Source: an uncultured Akkermansia sp.
GTDB taxonomy: Bacteria > Verrucomicrobiota > Verrucomicrobiia > Verrucomicrobiales > Akkermansiaceae
Length of the DNA: 38,396 bases
NCBI GenBank assembly: GCA_904501975.1
Contig: CAJGCZ010000021.1
Span: 1 to 38,396, forward strand
Direction of reading: 5' to 3'
Shown here: one piece after another, positions 1 through 7,601 of the stretch
How the letters are laid out: the number at the start of each line of letters is the position of its first letter
Position numbering within the stretch: the stretch's first letter is position 1
The notes under the pieces: model-generated
Databases searched by the model: none
Seen by the model: only the letters and a program-made list of their open reading frames with translations
What the model was told of the DNA's origin: nothing
Made by a program: the position numbers and the translations under genes

Positions 1-357
1 AAAGCGCTGCGGAGTAATCCGTCTGTAGGGAGTCAGCAGAAGCCATAGTACCACCAAAACGAACAACCCCGGTGGGAAGGGCTGAATCCGGCGTGGGCAA
101 CCACTCGAATCTCAGAACATATAGCAGCAGAGCCAAGAAGTAATGAAATGTACGAAGCCTCGAATGAAAGATGGAAAGCGGTGCAAGTCCGAATCCACGT
201 AACAGTGCGGAGGAGTTGACAGGGTATCCGGCGAGGAGAGATAAAAGAGTTGCGGCAGGAACATTAGCTCCGGGACCAATCACACGCCGAGAAACCGCCG
301 TATGCCATAAATGGCACGTACGGTGGTGTGAGAGGGGGCGAAAGCCCCCTACTCAAT
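1..357 (+). mobile_element. Group II intron relic, 3' part, without a reverse transcriptase ORF
   Basis: The 3' end has the look of group II intron domains V and VI. A long stem at 294-327 pairs the CCGCCGTA and TACGGTGG arms around a short loop, as in domain V. A perfect hairpin GGGGGC-GAAA-GCCCCC follows at 334-349, then CTACTCAAT, which resembles the usual 3' splice end. The text at about 31-90 (AGTCAGCAGAAGCCATAGTA onward) resembles the conserved stretch near the intron ORF. No reverse transcriptase or maturase ORF lies between it and domain V, so this copy cannot encode its own splicing protein. The 5' boundary is not in view or not recognisable. The domain V/VI call is fairly firm; the internal structure upstream of about 285 is uncertain. 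Confidence 0.6.
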
Positions 358-439
358 TTGAAGTTTGATGTTGAATTTTGGATATTTGAAGTGGGAGATA
401 GCGCCGCTGCGCTGCGCGCATCGGCGGAGGTGGGAAGGG
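355..439 (+). repeat. Intergenic repeat, copy 1
   Basis: An ~80-bp unit starts with AT-rich text built on GATGTTGAATTTTGGATATT and ends in a GC-rich part (GATAGCGCCGCTGCGCTGCG, then GGGAAGGG). The same arrangement recurs diverged at 579-658. It begins directly at the presumed intron 3' end. The AT-rich part belongs to a low-complexity type seen between genes in many Verrucomicrobia, Planctomycetes and Bacteroidetes. Short ORFs read through it, such as 328-537, do not look like real genes. Confidence 0.6.
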
Positions 440-533
440 CCCGCGACCCGGCTTCGCGTCTCACTGCGTTCGCTTACTACGCCGAGGCCTACGAGCTACT
501 GCGTAGCTCTCCGGGAGTAGATAGCCGCCAGGA

Positions 534-578
534 ATAACGAAGGCCGTGAACCGAAAGGTTCACGGCTTTCTTCGTTAT
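534..578. repeat. Long hairpin between the two repeat copies
   Basis: ATAACGAA...GCCGTGAACC (534-552) pairs with GGTTCACGGC...TTCGTTAT (557-578) around a GAAA loop, with a small internal mismatch. It could terminate transcription or be part of the dispersed intergenic element. A smaller palindrome (GAGCTAC-TGC-GTAGCTC) lies just upstream at about 491-508. Confidence 0.6.
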
Positions 579-658
579 GATGTTGAAAGTTGAATGTTGA
601 ATATTGAAAGTGGAAGATAGCGCCGCAGCGCTGCGTGCAGCAGCGGAGGAGGGAAGGG
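579..658 (+). repeat. Intergenic repeat, copy 2
   Basis: This is a second, diverged copy of the unit at 355-439. It has AT-rich text based on GTTGAATGTTGAATATTGAA, then GATAGCGCCGCAGCGCTGCG, an AGCGGAGGAGGG segment and GGGAAGGG. Both copies have the same orientation and are about 140 bp apart. Confidence 0.6.
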
Positions 659-668
659 TAGTATGACG

Positions 669-711
669 AAAACTCGTTATAAGGCCTTTAGTGAGCCTCA
701 TAACGAGTTTT
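669..711 (-). terminator. Terminator of the cytidylyltransferase-fusion gene
   Basis: A perfect 12-bp stem (AAAACTCGTTAT / ATAACGAGTTTT) encloses a smaller AGGC/GCCT stem. It lies 24 bp downstream of the minus-strand gene ending at 735. Read on the minus strand it ends in TTTTCGTC, a modest T-tract. Confidence 0.6.
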
Positions 712-734
712 GATATGTAAGACTGAATACGTTA

Positions 735-2072
735 TTACGCCTGATTACGGAATTGCTCTATAATACCGGCAATGAAAATCGATTCTTCGGGGCTCAGGTG
801 ATGCTGAGAGGGCTCGTTGCCATTGATTCGTTTGATGAATGCGGCAATCTCGTAGCGCAAGCCGTCTTCTTCAAATTTGGTAAAGTATTTACGGTTGCGT
901 TCACTGTTCTCGAAGCGAACTTCAAAGTATTCCGTTTTCCACCACGGGGCAGGGACGTAAATATAGCCTTTGGAACCAGTGATGCATAAATCGCCCTCAC
1001 GTTTGGCTTCGATGCCTACGGTAGCTATGGCATTGGCTCCTTTATACGTAAAATGTGCGCGCGTAAAGGTATCTACCTGATACTCCTCATTTTTTATCGA
1101 GAAGAAAGATACGTTGAGTGGTTGCGTGCCAAGTAATTTGGTGATGGCAAGCAGCGGATAGGTGCCCAATTCTGTCAGCGCACCACCTGCTTGAGCCGCA
1201 TCGTATTCTCGTAATGTTTTATCGGTGATGATTTTTGTGAAGGCCGCATCTACAGCTAAAACGTTGCCTATTACACCGCCCTTTACGATACCGAGCAATT
1301 GACAAAAGCCGGGAGCATAGGCAGTTTTAATGGCCTCCATGAGCACGCAGCCGTGTTCTGTAGCCAATTGATAAAGCTCAGTTGCTTGCTCTTGGGTTAG
1401 CGTTAGTGGTTTTTCACAGAGAACATGCTTTCCTTGCAACAGTGCTTTTTTTGCAAACTCGTAGTGTACATGGTGCGATACGGCAATATAAACGGCATCT
1501 ACTGTGGACAACATGTGACCATAGTCTGAATAGGCACCGGATATTTCATATTTGGTGGCAAACTCAGAGGCTTTTTTCTTGTCTCTACCATATACAGCAA
1601 TAACATCCAAGCCGGATACGAACTTTGATTCGTTGACAAATCTACCGGTGATTCTTCCGCAACCAACGATGCCGACGCGGATAATGGGCAACAATTTTTT
1701 TCTTATGTCGGTTGAAGAGACTCCTTTGGTGCGTTCTAAGTACACGACATCGCAGTATTCCTTAATGTAATCAAACTTGCCAATCCAGTCGGAGCCTATG
1801 GCGAATACATCGACGTCATAGCGTTGAATGTCTTCGATTTTTTGTCCTTCTTCATTTTCAACGATGATGACATCAGCCAAGCCACTTCGTCTGACATTTT
1901 CGATTCTTTCCTCCAAGGATTGCTGAACATTCAATTTTCCTCGGGATTGGTCGTATAAATCGCTGGTAACACCTACAATGAGCTTGTCTCCCAATTTGCG
2001 GGCTCTTTCAAGAAGACGCTGATGCCCTGTGTGGTACAGGTCAAAGGTTCCGTATGTAATAACGGTTTTCAT
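735..2072 (-). CDS. Fusion of cytidylyltransferase and Gfo/Idh/MocA-family oxidoreductase
   Basis: Two enzymes are joined in 445 residues. Residues 1-126 are a nucleotidyltransferase of the TagD/glycerol-3-phosphate cytidylyltransferase type, with HTGH at 14-17 and ERTKGVSST at 113-121 matching the family's RTxGxSTT signature. Residues 131-445 are a Gfo/Idh/MocA NAD(P)-dependent oxidoreductase with GIVGCGR at 134-140 and the CEKP motif with the usual catalytic lysine at 221. Known analogues such as the ribulose-phosphate reductase plus CDP-ribitol synthase Bcs1 couple reduction to CTP activation. A similar role in making a CDP-activated polyol is inferred here; the substrate is unknown. The start codon overlaps the stop of the LicD-family gene by four bases (ATGA), so the pair should be co-translated. 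A terminator follows at 669-711. Confidence 0.85.
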   Translation of the reverse strand: MKTVITYGTFDLYHTGHQRLLERARKLGDKLIVGVTSDLYDQSRGKLNVQQSLEERIENVRRSGLADVIIVENEEGQKIEDIQRYDVDVFAIGSDWIGKFDYIKEYCDVVYLERTKGVSSTDIRKKLLPIIRVGIVGCGRITGRFVNESKFVSGLDVIAVYGRDKKKASEFATKYEISGAYSDYGHMLSTVDAVYIAVSHHVHYEFAKKALLQGKHVLCEKPLTLTQEQATELYQLATEHGCVLMEAIKTAYAPGFCQLLGIVKGGVIGNVLAVDAAFTKIITDKTLREYDAAQAGGALTELGTYPLLAITKLLGTQPLNVSFFSIKNEEYQVDTFTRAHFTYKGANAIATVGIEAKREGDLCITGSKGYIYVPAPWWKTEYFEVRFENSERNRKYFTKFEEDGLRYEIAAFIKRINGNEPSQHHLSPEESIFIAGIIEQFRNQA

Positions 2073-3010
2073 GTGGACGAGCCGTAGGTATCAATGAATT
2101 TGTTGACTGAATCTTCAAATGGTAGATGTTTTACCATGTGTTCGACGGAGGGATGCTTATATGCCAATGTTGGGGGATAGGACATATAGTCACCATAGAA
2201 GAATTGGAGATATTGACGGGAATGGTTTGGTACGTTGTATTCCACGCCTTCAAAGCTCATTTGCTTTAACGGGAAAATATCCTCGTAAGCTAGTACTGTG
2301 TTTTTAGTAAACTCTATAGCAGGAGAGAGGAAAATAGCCGGCGATTCAGAGGAATCCAGTGCTGGTTTTCCGTTGAGTATCTCTTTTGCTATTTTGTCTT
2401 GTATCTCGCTATCTGTATAGTTGACCAGTGGCGTGATGAGCACTACCGACTTTTTAAAGCGGGTGATAGCAGCGTCAATTCCTACTTTGTTTTGAGCAGA
2501 TAAAGGCTCGTGATAAAAATGATAAGGATAAATATCCAAGCTTAACGGGGTTCCGTCCACTGTTATTTGGAGAAAAACGTGTAATTTCCACGAAAAACCT
2601 TCGGAGGCAGGAAAAAGCTCTGGTAACTTTTTAAGGAGCTCATCAAAATCTTGTCGCGTCATGCTTACATCAAGATCATCATCCCACGGAATGAAGCCTT
2701 TGTGGCGAACAGCCCCAAGCAAGGTGCCATAATCAAGCCAGAAGTTTATATTGTTTTCGCGACATTTTTTAGCAAACAGAGCAAGGAGGGTAGCATTGCC
2801 TTCTTGCAACAAACGTAATTTGCCGGTGGCTTGTGGAACTTTATCCACCGGAAAATGAAAAGAGATAAGTTTCTCTAAATTTTTAAGTCTTTCGTTTACT
2901 GAATTACTTTTCTTATTTCGACGAGCTCTCAGAAATGCTTTTACAAAGCATCTCGCCCAATGTGGTAACATGAGAGAAATTTGATACCGGAGTTTGTGTA
3001 AAATACTCAT
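2069..3010 (-). CDS. LicD/fukutin-family phosphotransferase
   Basis: LicD-family proteins transfer a phospho-alcohol (phosphocholine, or ribitol phosphate in the fukutin branch) from a CDP-linked donor to a glycan. The core motif is clear: NINFWLDYGTLLGAVRHKG at about 87-105, then IPWDDDLDV with the acidic cluster at 110-114 that binds metal. The protein is 313 residues, with a basic amphipathic N-terminus (about 1-36) that may sit at the membrane. The start is ATG at 3010; a TTG lies one codon upstream and is less likely. Base composition looks AT-rich beside fucI. The ATGA overlap with the downstream cytidylyltransferase fusion strongly suggests donor synthesis and transfer in one module. 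The acceptor and the alcohol are not known. Confidence 0.85.
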   Translation of the reverse strand: MSILHKLRYQISLMLPHWARCFVKAFLRARRNKKSNSVNERLKNLEKLISFHFPVDKVPQATGKLRLLQEGNATLLALFAKKCRENNINFWLDYGTLLGAVRHKGFIPWDDDLDVSMTRQDFDELLKKLPELFPASEGFSWKLHVFLQITVDGTPLSLDIYPYHFYHEPLSAQNKVGIDAAITRFKKSVVLITPLVNYTDSEIQDKIAKEILNGKPALDSSESPAIFLSPAIEFTKNTVLAYEDIFPLKQMSFEGVEYNVPNHSRQYLQFFYGDYMSYPPTLAYKHPSVEHMVKHLPFEDSVNKFIDTYGSST

Positions 3011-3137
3011 CAAAATGATTTGATTTATTAGTATACGCAGCTACTACATAAGAGGAGCTCTTGGCTATTCTATCTTAATTGTTATATGAAGTACAGCCTT
3101 TTTTAAGTAATAACAATAATTCAGGATGAGAATAAAC

Positions 3138-3179
3138 AAAAAAGCACGGTGCATTACCATGGATGCACCGTGCTTTTTT
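3138..3179 (-). terminator. Terminator downstream of fucK
   Basis: A perfect 16-bp inverted repeat (AAAAAAGCACGGTGCA / TGCACCGTGCTTTTTT) with a 10-nt loop lies 12 bp beyond the fucK stop. It has T-tracts on both strands and separates fucK from the LicD transcription unit. Confidence 0.9.
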
Positions 3180-3190
3180 GAAAATTATTA

Positions 3191-4606
3191 TTACAAGGCT
3201 TGGTAGCAAGCTTGCTGCTCGCCGGGGAGCGTTGTTTCATATGAGATACCGATGGCGTCTCTCGCTTCTTCCGGGGTAGAATAGATGCCGGCACCGGCCA
3301 TGGCATACATAGCAGCCCCCAGAACGGTACTTTCAGAAACAGTGGAGACAAGGATGGGCAGGCCAAGAATGTCTGCACGCATTTGTGTCCATATCTTGTT
3401 TCTTGCTCCGCCACCTACGAGCAGTAGTTCTGTAGCTTTGAATCCTCCTACCTTTTCCAGTTTCTCGAGACGGTTCTTCAGACGATAGGTGAGAGCCTCC
3501 ATAGCGGCGCGATAGATGTGTCCGCGAGTTCTGCCGAGGATAAGACCTTCGATGCTGCCGGGAGTAGAATCGCTGGGCAGGAAGTTAGGAATGAGCTTTA
3601 CGCCATCGCACCCAGGTGCTACGGCTGCAGCTTCAGCATCCATGGTGTCGTAGTTTTCTCCGCTGTAACAGGTGGCTTTTACCCACTCGATAATACCACT
3701 GGCAATCCATTGGAGCCCGGGATTAAGCAGCCCTTGTTTGCTATCGAATTCTACGGTAGCACCGGCGGCGTAGTCTTCTGCCTCTAATTTTGCCTTTGCT
3801 GTGCGCAACATGAGGATTTCCCATGTGCCGCTGGAAAGGAAGGGCTGATTTTCTTTTACACCGCTGCCGAAGAGCGCAAACTGTGTATCGTGTCCGGTGG
3901 AAACGACAGGAACAGAGCAGGGGATGCCCAAAAGCTCGCAAGCTTCTGTTGTAAGGTGCCCGATAACTTCTCCTGCATTAACCATGGGCGGGAAGAGCTC
4001 TTTGCGAATGCCGATAGTATTCAGGATTTCCTCGCTCCAGTCGCCTGTGGTCAAATCGGTCATTTGTGAGGTGCCGGCCATAGTGCGGTCTGTTGCCATG
4101 ACTCCGGTTAGACGATGGGCAAGAATGTTGGAGATGAACAGCCAAGCGTGAGCCTGCTCCAAGAGCTCGGGGCGATTTTCTTTAATCCAGATAAGCTTGT
4201 AAATCGTGTTAAAGGCGAACTCACCAACACCGGATATTTCGTTCAGCTTGCTTTGAGGAAGATACTTCTCAATGTGTTTCATTACTTCGGCAGTGCGGGG
4301 GCACTTCCATGAGATAACGGGGTAAAGCAATTCTCCTGATTCGTTTACCAACGCGCCATCCACACCAAAGGTTGTAATGGTAACACCTTTAATTTGAGTA
4401 GCATCAACTTGAGGCAAAATGTTGTGTGTGCATTCAGCCAACTGTTTCAAAATTCTATCTGCATTCCAAACGTGAAATTGCGGATTTTCAGCTCCACTAT
4501 CCGTGGAATTGGGTTGGCTTGATTTGGCTACAAGGTTTCCCTTTTCGTCAACGAGAATGGCGCGTACATTGGTCGCACCGCAATCTAAGCAAAGTATGTA
4601 GGACAT
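3191..4606 (-). CDS. fucK: L-fuculokinase
   Basis: This enzyme phosphorylates L-fuculose with ATP to L-fuculose 1-phosphate (second step of cytoplasmic fucose breakdown). It is a full-length FGGY kinase (471 residues; E. coli FucK is about 472) and very close to that protein throughout: LDCGATNVRAI at 7-17 (phosphate loop), TTFGVDGALV near 98, SWKCPRTAEVM, GHDTQFALFG, LSSGTWEILM, and the C-terminal ATP-site stretch LLVGGGARN. The rhamnulokinase alternative is disfavoured by the VTTFGVDGALV and ISWKCPRT signatures. It is the last gene of the fucP-fucI-GT-fucK block, 17 bp behind the glycosyltransferase. The aldolase gene (fucA) needed for the next step is not in the window. Confidence 0.93.
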   Translation of the reverse strand: MSYILCLDCGATNVRAILVDEKGNLVAKSSQPNSTDSGAENPQFHVWNADRILKQLAECTHNILPQVDATQIKGVTITTFGVDGALVNESGELLYPVISWKCPRTAEVMKHIEKYLPQSKLNEISGVGEFAFNTIYKLIWIKENRPELLEQAHAWLFISNILAHRLTGVMATDRTMAGTSQMTDLTTGDWSEEILNTIGIRKELFPPMVNAGEVIGHLTTEACELLGIPCSVPVVSTGHDTQFALFGSGVKENQPFLSSGTWEILMLRTAKAKLEAEDYAAGATVEFDSKQGLLNPGLQWIASGIIEWVKATCYSGENYDTMDAEAAAVAPGCDGVKLIPNFLPSDSTPGSIEGLILGRTRGHIYRAAMEALTYRLKNRLEKLEKVGGFKATELLLVGGGARNKIWTQMRADILGLPILVSTVSESTVLGAAMYAMAGAGIYSTPEEARDAIGISYETTLPGEQQACYQAL

Positions 4607-4623
4607 GATTATAAAATGGGTGG

Positions 4624-5730
4624 TTATTTAAAAATTTGCTTTATGGCTTGATTTACATGAAAAATAGGTTGCCAACAATTTGCGATATGCTCAGCGCAGC
4701 GTTTGCCTTCTCTCCACATTTGTAATTCAGTAATTACAGCCATTGCCATGGATTCAGGTGTGTCTTCCGCTGCAATGCTTCCAGAGTTTTGAGTGGTATA
4801 CCAATGCAGAATCTTGAGAGTAGGGCGTGGAGGTACAACAAGAGAACATCCGCAACACATTGCTTCTGCTGATGCAATATGTGTACTTTCGCTTCTTGAT
4901 GTGCAGATTGCAACTTGAGCTTTGTTGTAAATTTCAGGAAGGGTGTGATTCAATGCATATCCCATCAAATGTATCCTATTTTTGATATTTTGAGAAAGTT
5001 TCTCATAACGCTCTTTCACTTTATCCCCAATTTTTCCATAAATTTCAACTTGAACCATAGAATCTCGCTCTATGATTTCTTTAGCTACGTTTATCATAAA
5101 TAGAGGCCTCTTCACTTGATCTCCTTTATCGTCAGACCATCGGCCGACACAGACAACTTTTATTTCTTTCTCTATATTAGGTAGAAGATGGAAGTTAGTC
5201 GAAACTGGAGCTGGCATATTAAATACTTTGGAGGCAATTTTTTCCCCATATAAAATATGCGAACGAAAACTTTCTGCTGCTACAGGGCTTGTAGTGATAA
5301 CATCTGCATAGGAAAGATGAAGGCTTCTAAATATGTTAACAAAAGGTGATTTGATGATTTTAAGCCAGCTTGCGTTTTTGGAAGGCTTAAGATTGCCCCC
5401 GAAGTCCATATGTATTACGAGCTTAAGCCCTGCTTTGTGTATGGCTCGAGCAATTAAGGTATACTTTGGGGCACCCCAAGAGTAAAGAATCACCGCATCG
5501 ATTCCCAAGGATTTCCACCAGGAAACGGAGCGTAAGTTTTTATATTCAGTTCGGATAATCCCCTCACGTTGATCTGAATCATGATAAGGCAAGGGCATGA
5601 TGCACTTACTCTCTATTCCCATGCTTTGAAGTGTTCGTGAAATAAGTCCTGTGTCGCGGATGAAAAAATGTTCATTCGCAGCAAATGCAACAGGAGTACA
5701 GCAGTAAATTTTCTTATATCGAGGATTCAT
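4624..5730 (-). CDS. GT4-like glycosyltransferase inserted in the fucose operon
   Basis: This is a 368-residue GT-B-fold glycosyltransferase. Evidence is the donor-domain start VVCVGRWSDDKGDQ near 193-206 and the nucleotide-sugar-binding segment STHIASAEAMCCGCSLVVPP near 286-305, which carries the family's conserved acidic residue (SAEAM). No membrane segment is evident, so it is probably cytoplasmic or peripheral. Donor and acceptor cannot be told. It sits between fucI and fucK, with a hairpin after fucI and 17 bp to fucK, so GT and fucK are probably expressed together by readthrough. Its AT-rich composition contrasts with fucI and suggests it was added to an older fucose operon. A role in surface polysaccharide together with ugd and LicD is inferred. 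Confidence 0.8.
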   Translation of the reverse strand: MNPRYKKIYCCTPVAFAANEHFFIRDTGLISRTLQSMGIESKCIMPLPYHDSDQREGIIRTEYKNLRSVSWWKSLGIDAVILYSWGAPKYTLIARAIHKAGLKLVIHMDFGGNLKPSKNASWLKIIKSPFVNIFRSLHLSYADVITTSPVAAESFRSHILYGEKIASKVFNMPAPVSTNFHLLPNIEKEIKVVCVGRWSDDKGDQVKRPLFMINVAKEIIERDSMVQVEIYGKIGDKVKERYEKLSQNIKNRIHLMGYALNHTLPEIYNKAQVAICTSRSESTHIASAEAMCCGCSLVVPPRPTLKILHWYTTQNSGSIAAEDTPESMAMAVITELQMWREGKRCAEHIANCWQPIFHVNQAIKQIFK

Positions 5731-5744
5731 ATTCTTTTAAGAAA

Positions 5745-5772
5745 CCCGGCCGATGCTGTTGCATCGGCCGGG
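5745..5772 (-). terminator. Hairpin after fucI, possible attenuating terminator
   Basis: A perfect 12-bp stem (CCCGGCCGATGC / GCATCGGCCGGG) with a 4-nt loop lies 14 bp after the fucI stop. On the minus strand it is followed by TTTCTT, a short T-tract. The glycosyltransferase start codon follows within 15 bp with no visible promoter, so partial readthrough seems needed for GT and fucK. Confidence 0.75.
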
Positions 5773-5786
5773 AAAATTGGAGGGAA

Positions 5787-7568
5787 TTAATACTTCCCGT
5801 AAATCGGGCCGAAGTTGGCGCAGGCGCGGAAGTCTGCACCCTCGGGGTCGGCGGTGCCGAAAAGATCCCAAGCGGCGGGACGGTACACCTGCTCCTCCGG
5901 TACGTTGTGGGAGTACACAGGAATGCGGAGCATGGAAGCCAGCGTCAGAATGTCGGCGCCAATGTGGCCGTATGTCCAAGCACCGTGGTTGGCGCCCATG
6001 TTGGCCATGACAGTGTAAACATCCTTGAAACCGCCCTTGCCGGTGAGGCGGGGGGCAAACCAAGTGGTCGGCCAACCCGGGTCAGTGCGTTGGTCAAGCT
6101 TGTCGTTTACGTCCTGGGGCAGGTCGCAGGTCCAACCTTCAACAACGGTCAATACGGGGCCCTGACCCTTCACAAGGTTCATGCGAATCATTGTGATGGG
6201 CACATTGCCCTTGGAAACGAAGTGCAGGGAGTAGCCACCGCCGCGGAAATATTCGCGGTTGGCCGGGCACCATTCGGAGGCACCCATCATGGCCTCGATA
6301 TCAGCCTGAGTAGTCTCACCGGTCTTCTTCATGATGGGGGTGCCATCGGGGGCGGTGGAGTGCATATTGCCGTCCAGAGCCGTAGAACCGGAGTTAATCA
6401 GGTGCATGATGCCGTCCTTAGCAAGGCCCTCCATGGTGTAACCCGTCACGCGCTTCACGGCAGCGGGGCTCCAGTAGGTACGGATGTCGGAGAAGCAAGC
6501 GGCACGACCTGTCAACTGGTGCAGAAGGAGCATGCAAATGCCGTTCATGGCATCGTTCTCGGTAGCAAAGGGAATAGCCTCACGGGGGCCGTTCCAGTCG
6601 AAGGTGCTGTTGAGGATGGACTCAGCCATATCACCGTTCGGGTAGAAGTCCGTCCAGTGACGCTGGCCTTGGAAACCACCGCAAATAGCATTGAAGCCCA
6701 AGCCTTCCTCCTCGCGGTCAATCGTCTTGAGGTAGGGATTGCCGTGCATCATATCGCGGAAGATAATGGTCATCAGGATGCTTTCGCGCAGGGTGCGCTC
6801 CTTCTCTTCCGGAGAAAGAACGAGGTCGGGGCGGTTGCGATCCGGACCAATCTTCACGTACTTATCAGCCCACTGCATAGCCAGCTCGAACTCGGCCTTG
6901 TCGTAAATGCCCAGCTCCATGCGGCGGCGAACCTCCGTCATGTCAACGGACTGCACGCGCATGCCGAGGTAGCTCTCCCAGAAGGAGTGGTCAACGATAG
7001 AACCGGCAATACCCATGGAGCAGCCACCGATGGAGAGGTAGCCCTTGCCACGAAGTGTGGCAACTGTCAAGCCGGCACGGGCAAAGCGCAGAATCTTCTC
7101 AGCAACGTCTTCGGGAATGGAGGTGTCATCGGCATCCTGCACGTCGTGGCCGTAGATGGAGAATGCGGGCACACCCTTCTGGGCATAGCCGGCAAGGGCA
7201 GCAGCCAGATACACAGCACCGGGACGCTCCGTGCCGTTGAAGCCCCAAATAGCCTTCGGGGTGGAGGCGTCAGTCTCAAATGTTTCAGTAATGTAGCACC
7301 AGCAGGGAGTCACAATGAGGGAGCAGCCCACGTTGTTCTCGGCGAACTTTTGGTTACAGGCAGCGGCTTCAGCAGGACCACCGATGGTGGTGTCGGCAAT
7401 CACGCACTTAACGGGCTGGCCGTTAGCGTGGGTTACATTGGCCTCAATGAGGGCGGCTGCAGCCTTAGCCATGTTCATGGTCTGGTCTTCAAGAGACTCA
7501 CGAACACCAAGACGACGGCCGTCAATGGTCGGGCGAATACCGATAGTCGGTAATGTGTCGTATTTCAT
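5787..7568 (-). CDS. fucI: L-fucose isomerase
   Basis: The enzyme converts L-fucose to L-fuculose and depends on Mn2+. The protein has 593 residues (E. coli 591) and aligns without noticeable indels. The metal and catalytic residues known from the E. coli enzyme fall at identical numbers: Glu337 (ATEND), Asp361 (FSDIRTY) and His528 (ANHGAW). The N-terminus (PTIGIRPTIDGRRLGVRESL) is diagnostic. D-arabinose isomerase activity is often shared by this family. The start ATG at 7568 lies 33 bp after the fucP stop, so fucP-fucI form one transcript. The codons are GC-rich compared with the glycosyltransferase and LicD genes nearby. No Shine-Dalgarno sequence precedes the start. Confidence 0.97.
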   Translation of the reverse strand: MKYDTLPTIGIRPTIDGRRLGVRESLEDQTMNMAKAAAALIEANVTHANGQPVKCVIADTTIGGPAEAAACNQKFAENNVGCSLIVTPCWCYITETFETDASTPKAIWGFNGTERPGAVYLAAALAGYAQKGVPAFSIYGHDVQDADDTSIPEDVAEKILRFARAGLTVATLRGKGYLSIGGCSMGIAGSIVDHSFWESYLGMRVQSVDMTEVRRRMELGIYDKAEFELAMQWADKYVKIGPDRNRPDLVLSPEEKERTLRESILMTIIFRDMMHGNPYLKTIDREEEGLGFNAICGGFQGQRHWTDFYPNGDMAESILNSTFDWNGPREAIPFATENDAMNGICMLLLHQLTGRAACFSDIRTYWSPAAVKRVTGYTMEGLAKDGIMHLINSGSTALDGNMHSTAPDGTPIMKKTGETTQADIEAMMGASEWCPANREYFRGGGYSLHFVSKGNVPITMIRMNLVKGQGPVLTVVEGWTCDLPQDVNDKLDQRTDPGWPTTWFAPRLTGKGGFKDVYTVMANMGANHGAWTYGHIGADILTLASMLRIPVYSHNVPEEQVYRPAAWDLFGTADPEGADFRACANFGPIYGKY

Positions 7569-7601
7569 AACGTATATTGTGTTGACGTTGAGATGAATAA
7601 A

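Noticed and set aside
171..537. Small ORFs in the intron relic and repeat region
   Set aside because: They read through structured intron RNA and low-complexity repeat text and have no protein-like composition.
3191..4606. Rhamnulokinase (rhaB) as the identity of the FGGY kinase
   Set aside because: Length, gene context with fucP/fucI and near-identity in key motifs to FucK favour fuculokinase.
5685..7553. A 622-codon ORF on the plus strand opposite fucI
   Set aside because: It is an antisense shadow in a GC-rich gene; it has no family sequence, while fucI with its three catalytic residues occupies the other strand.
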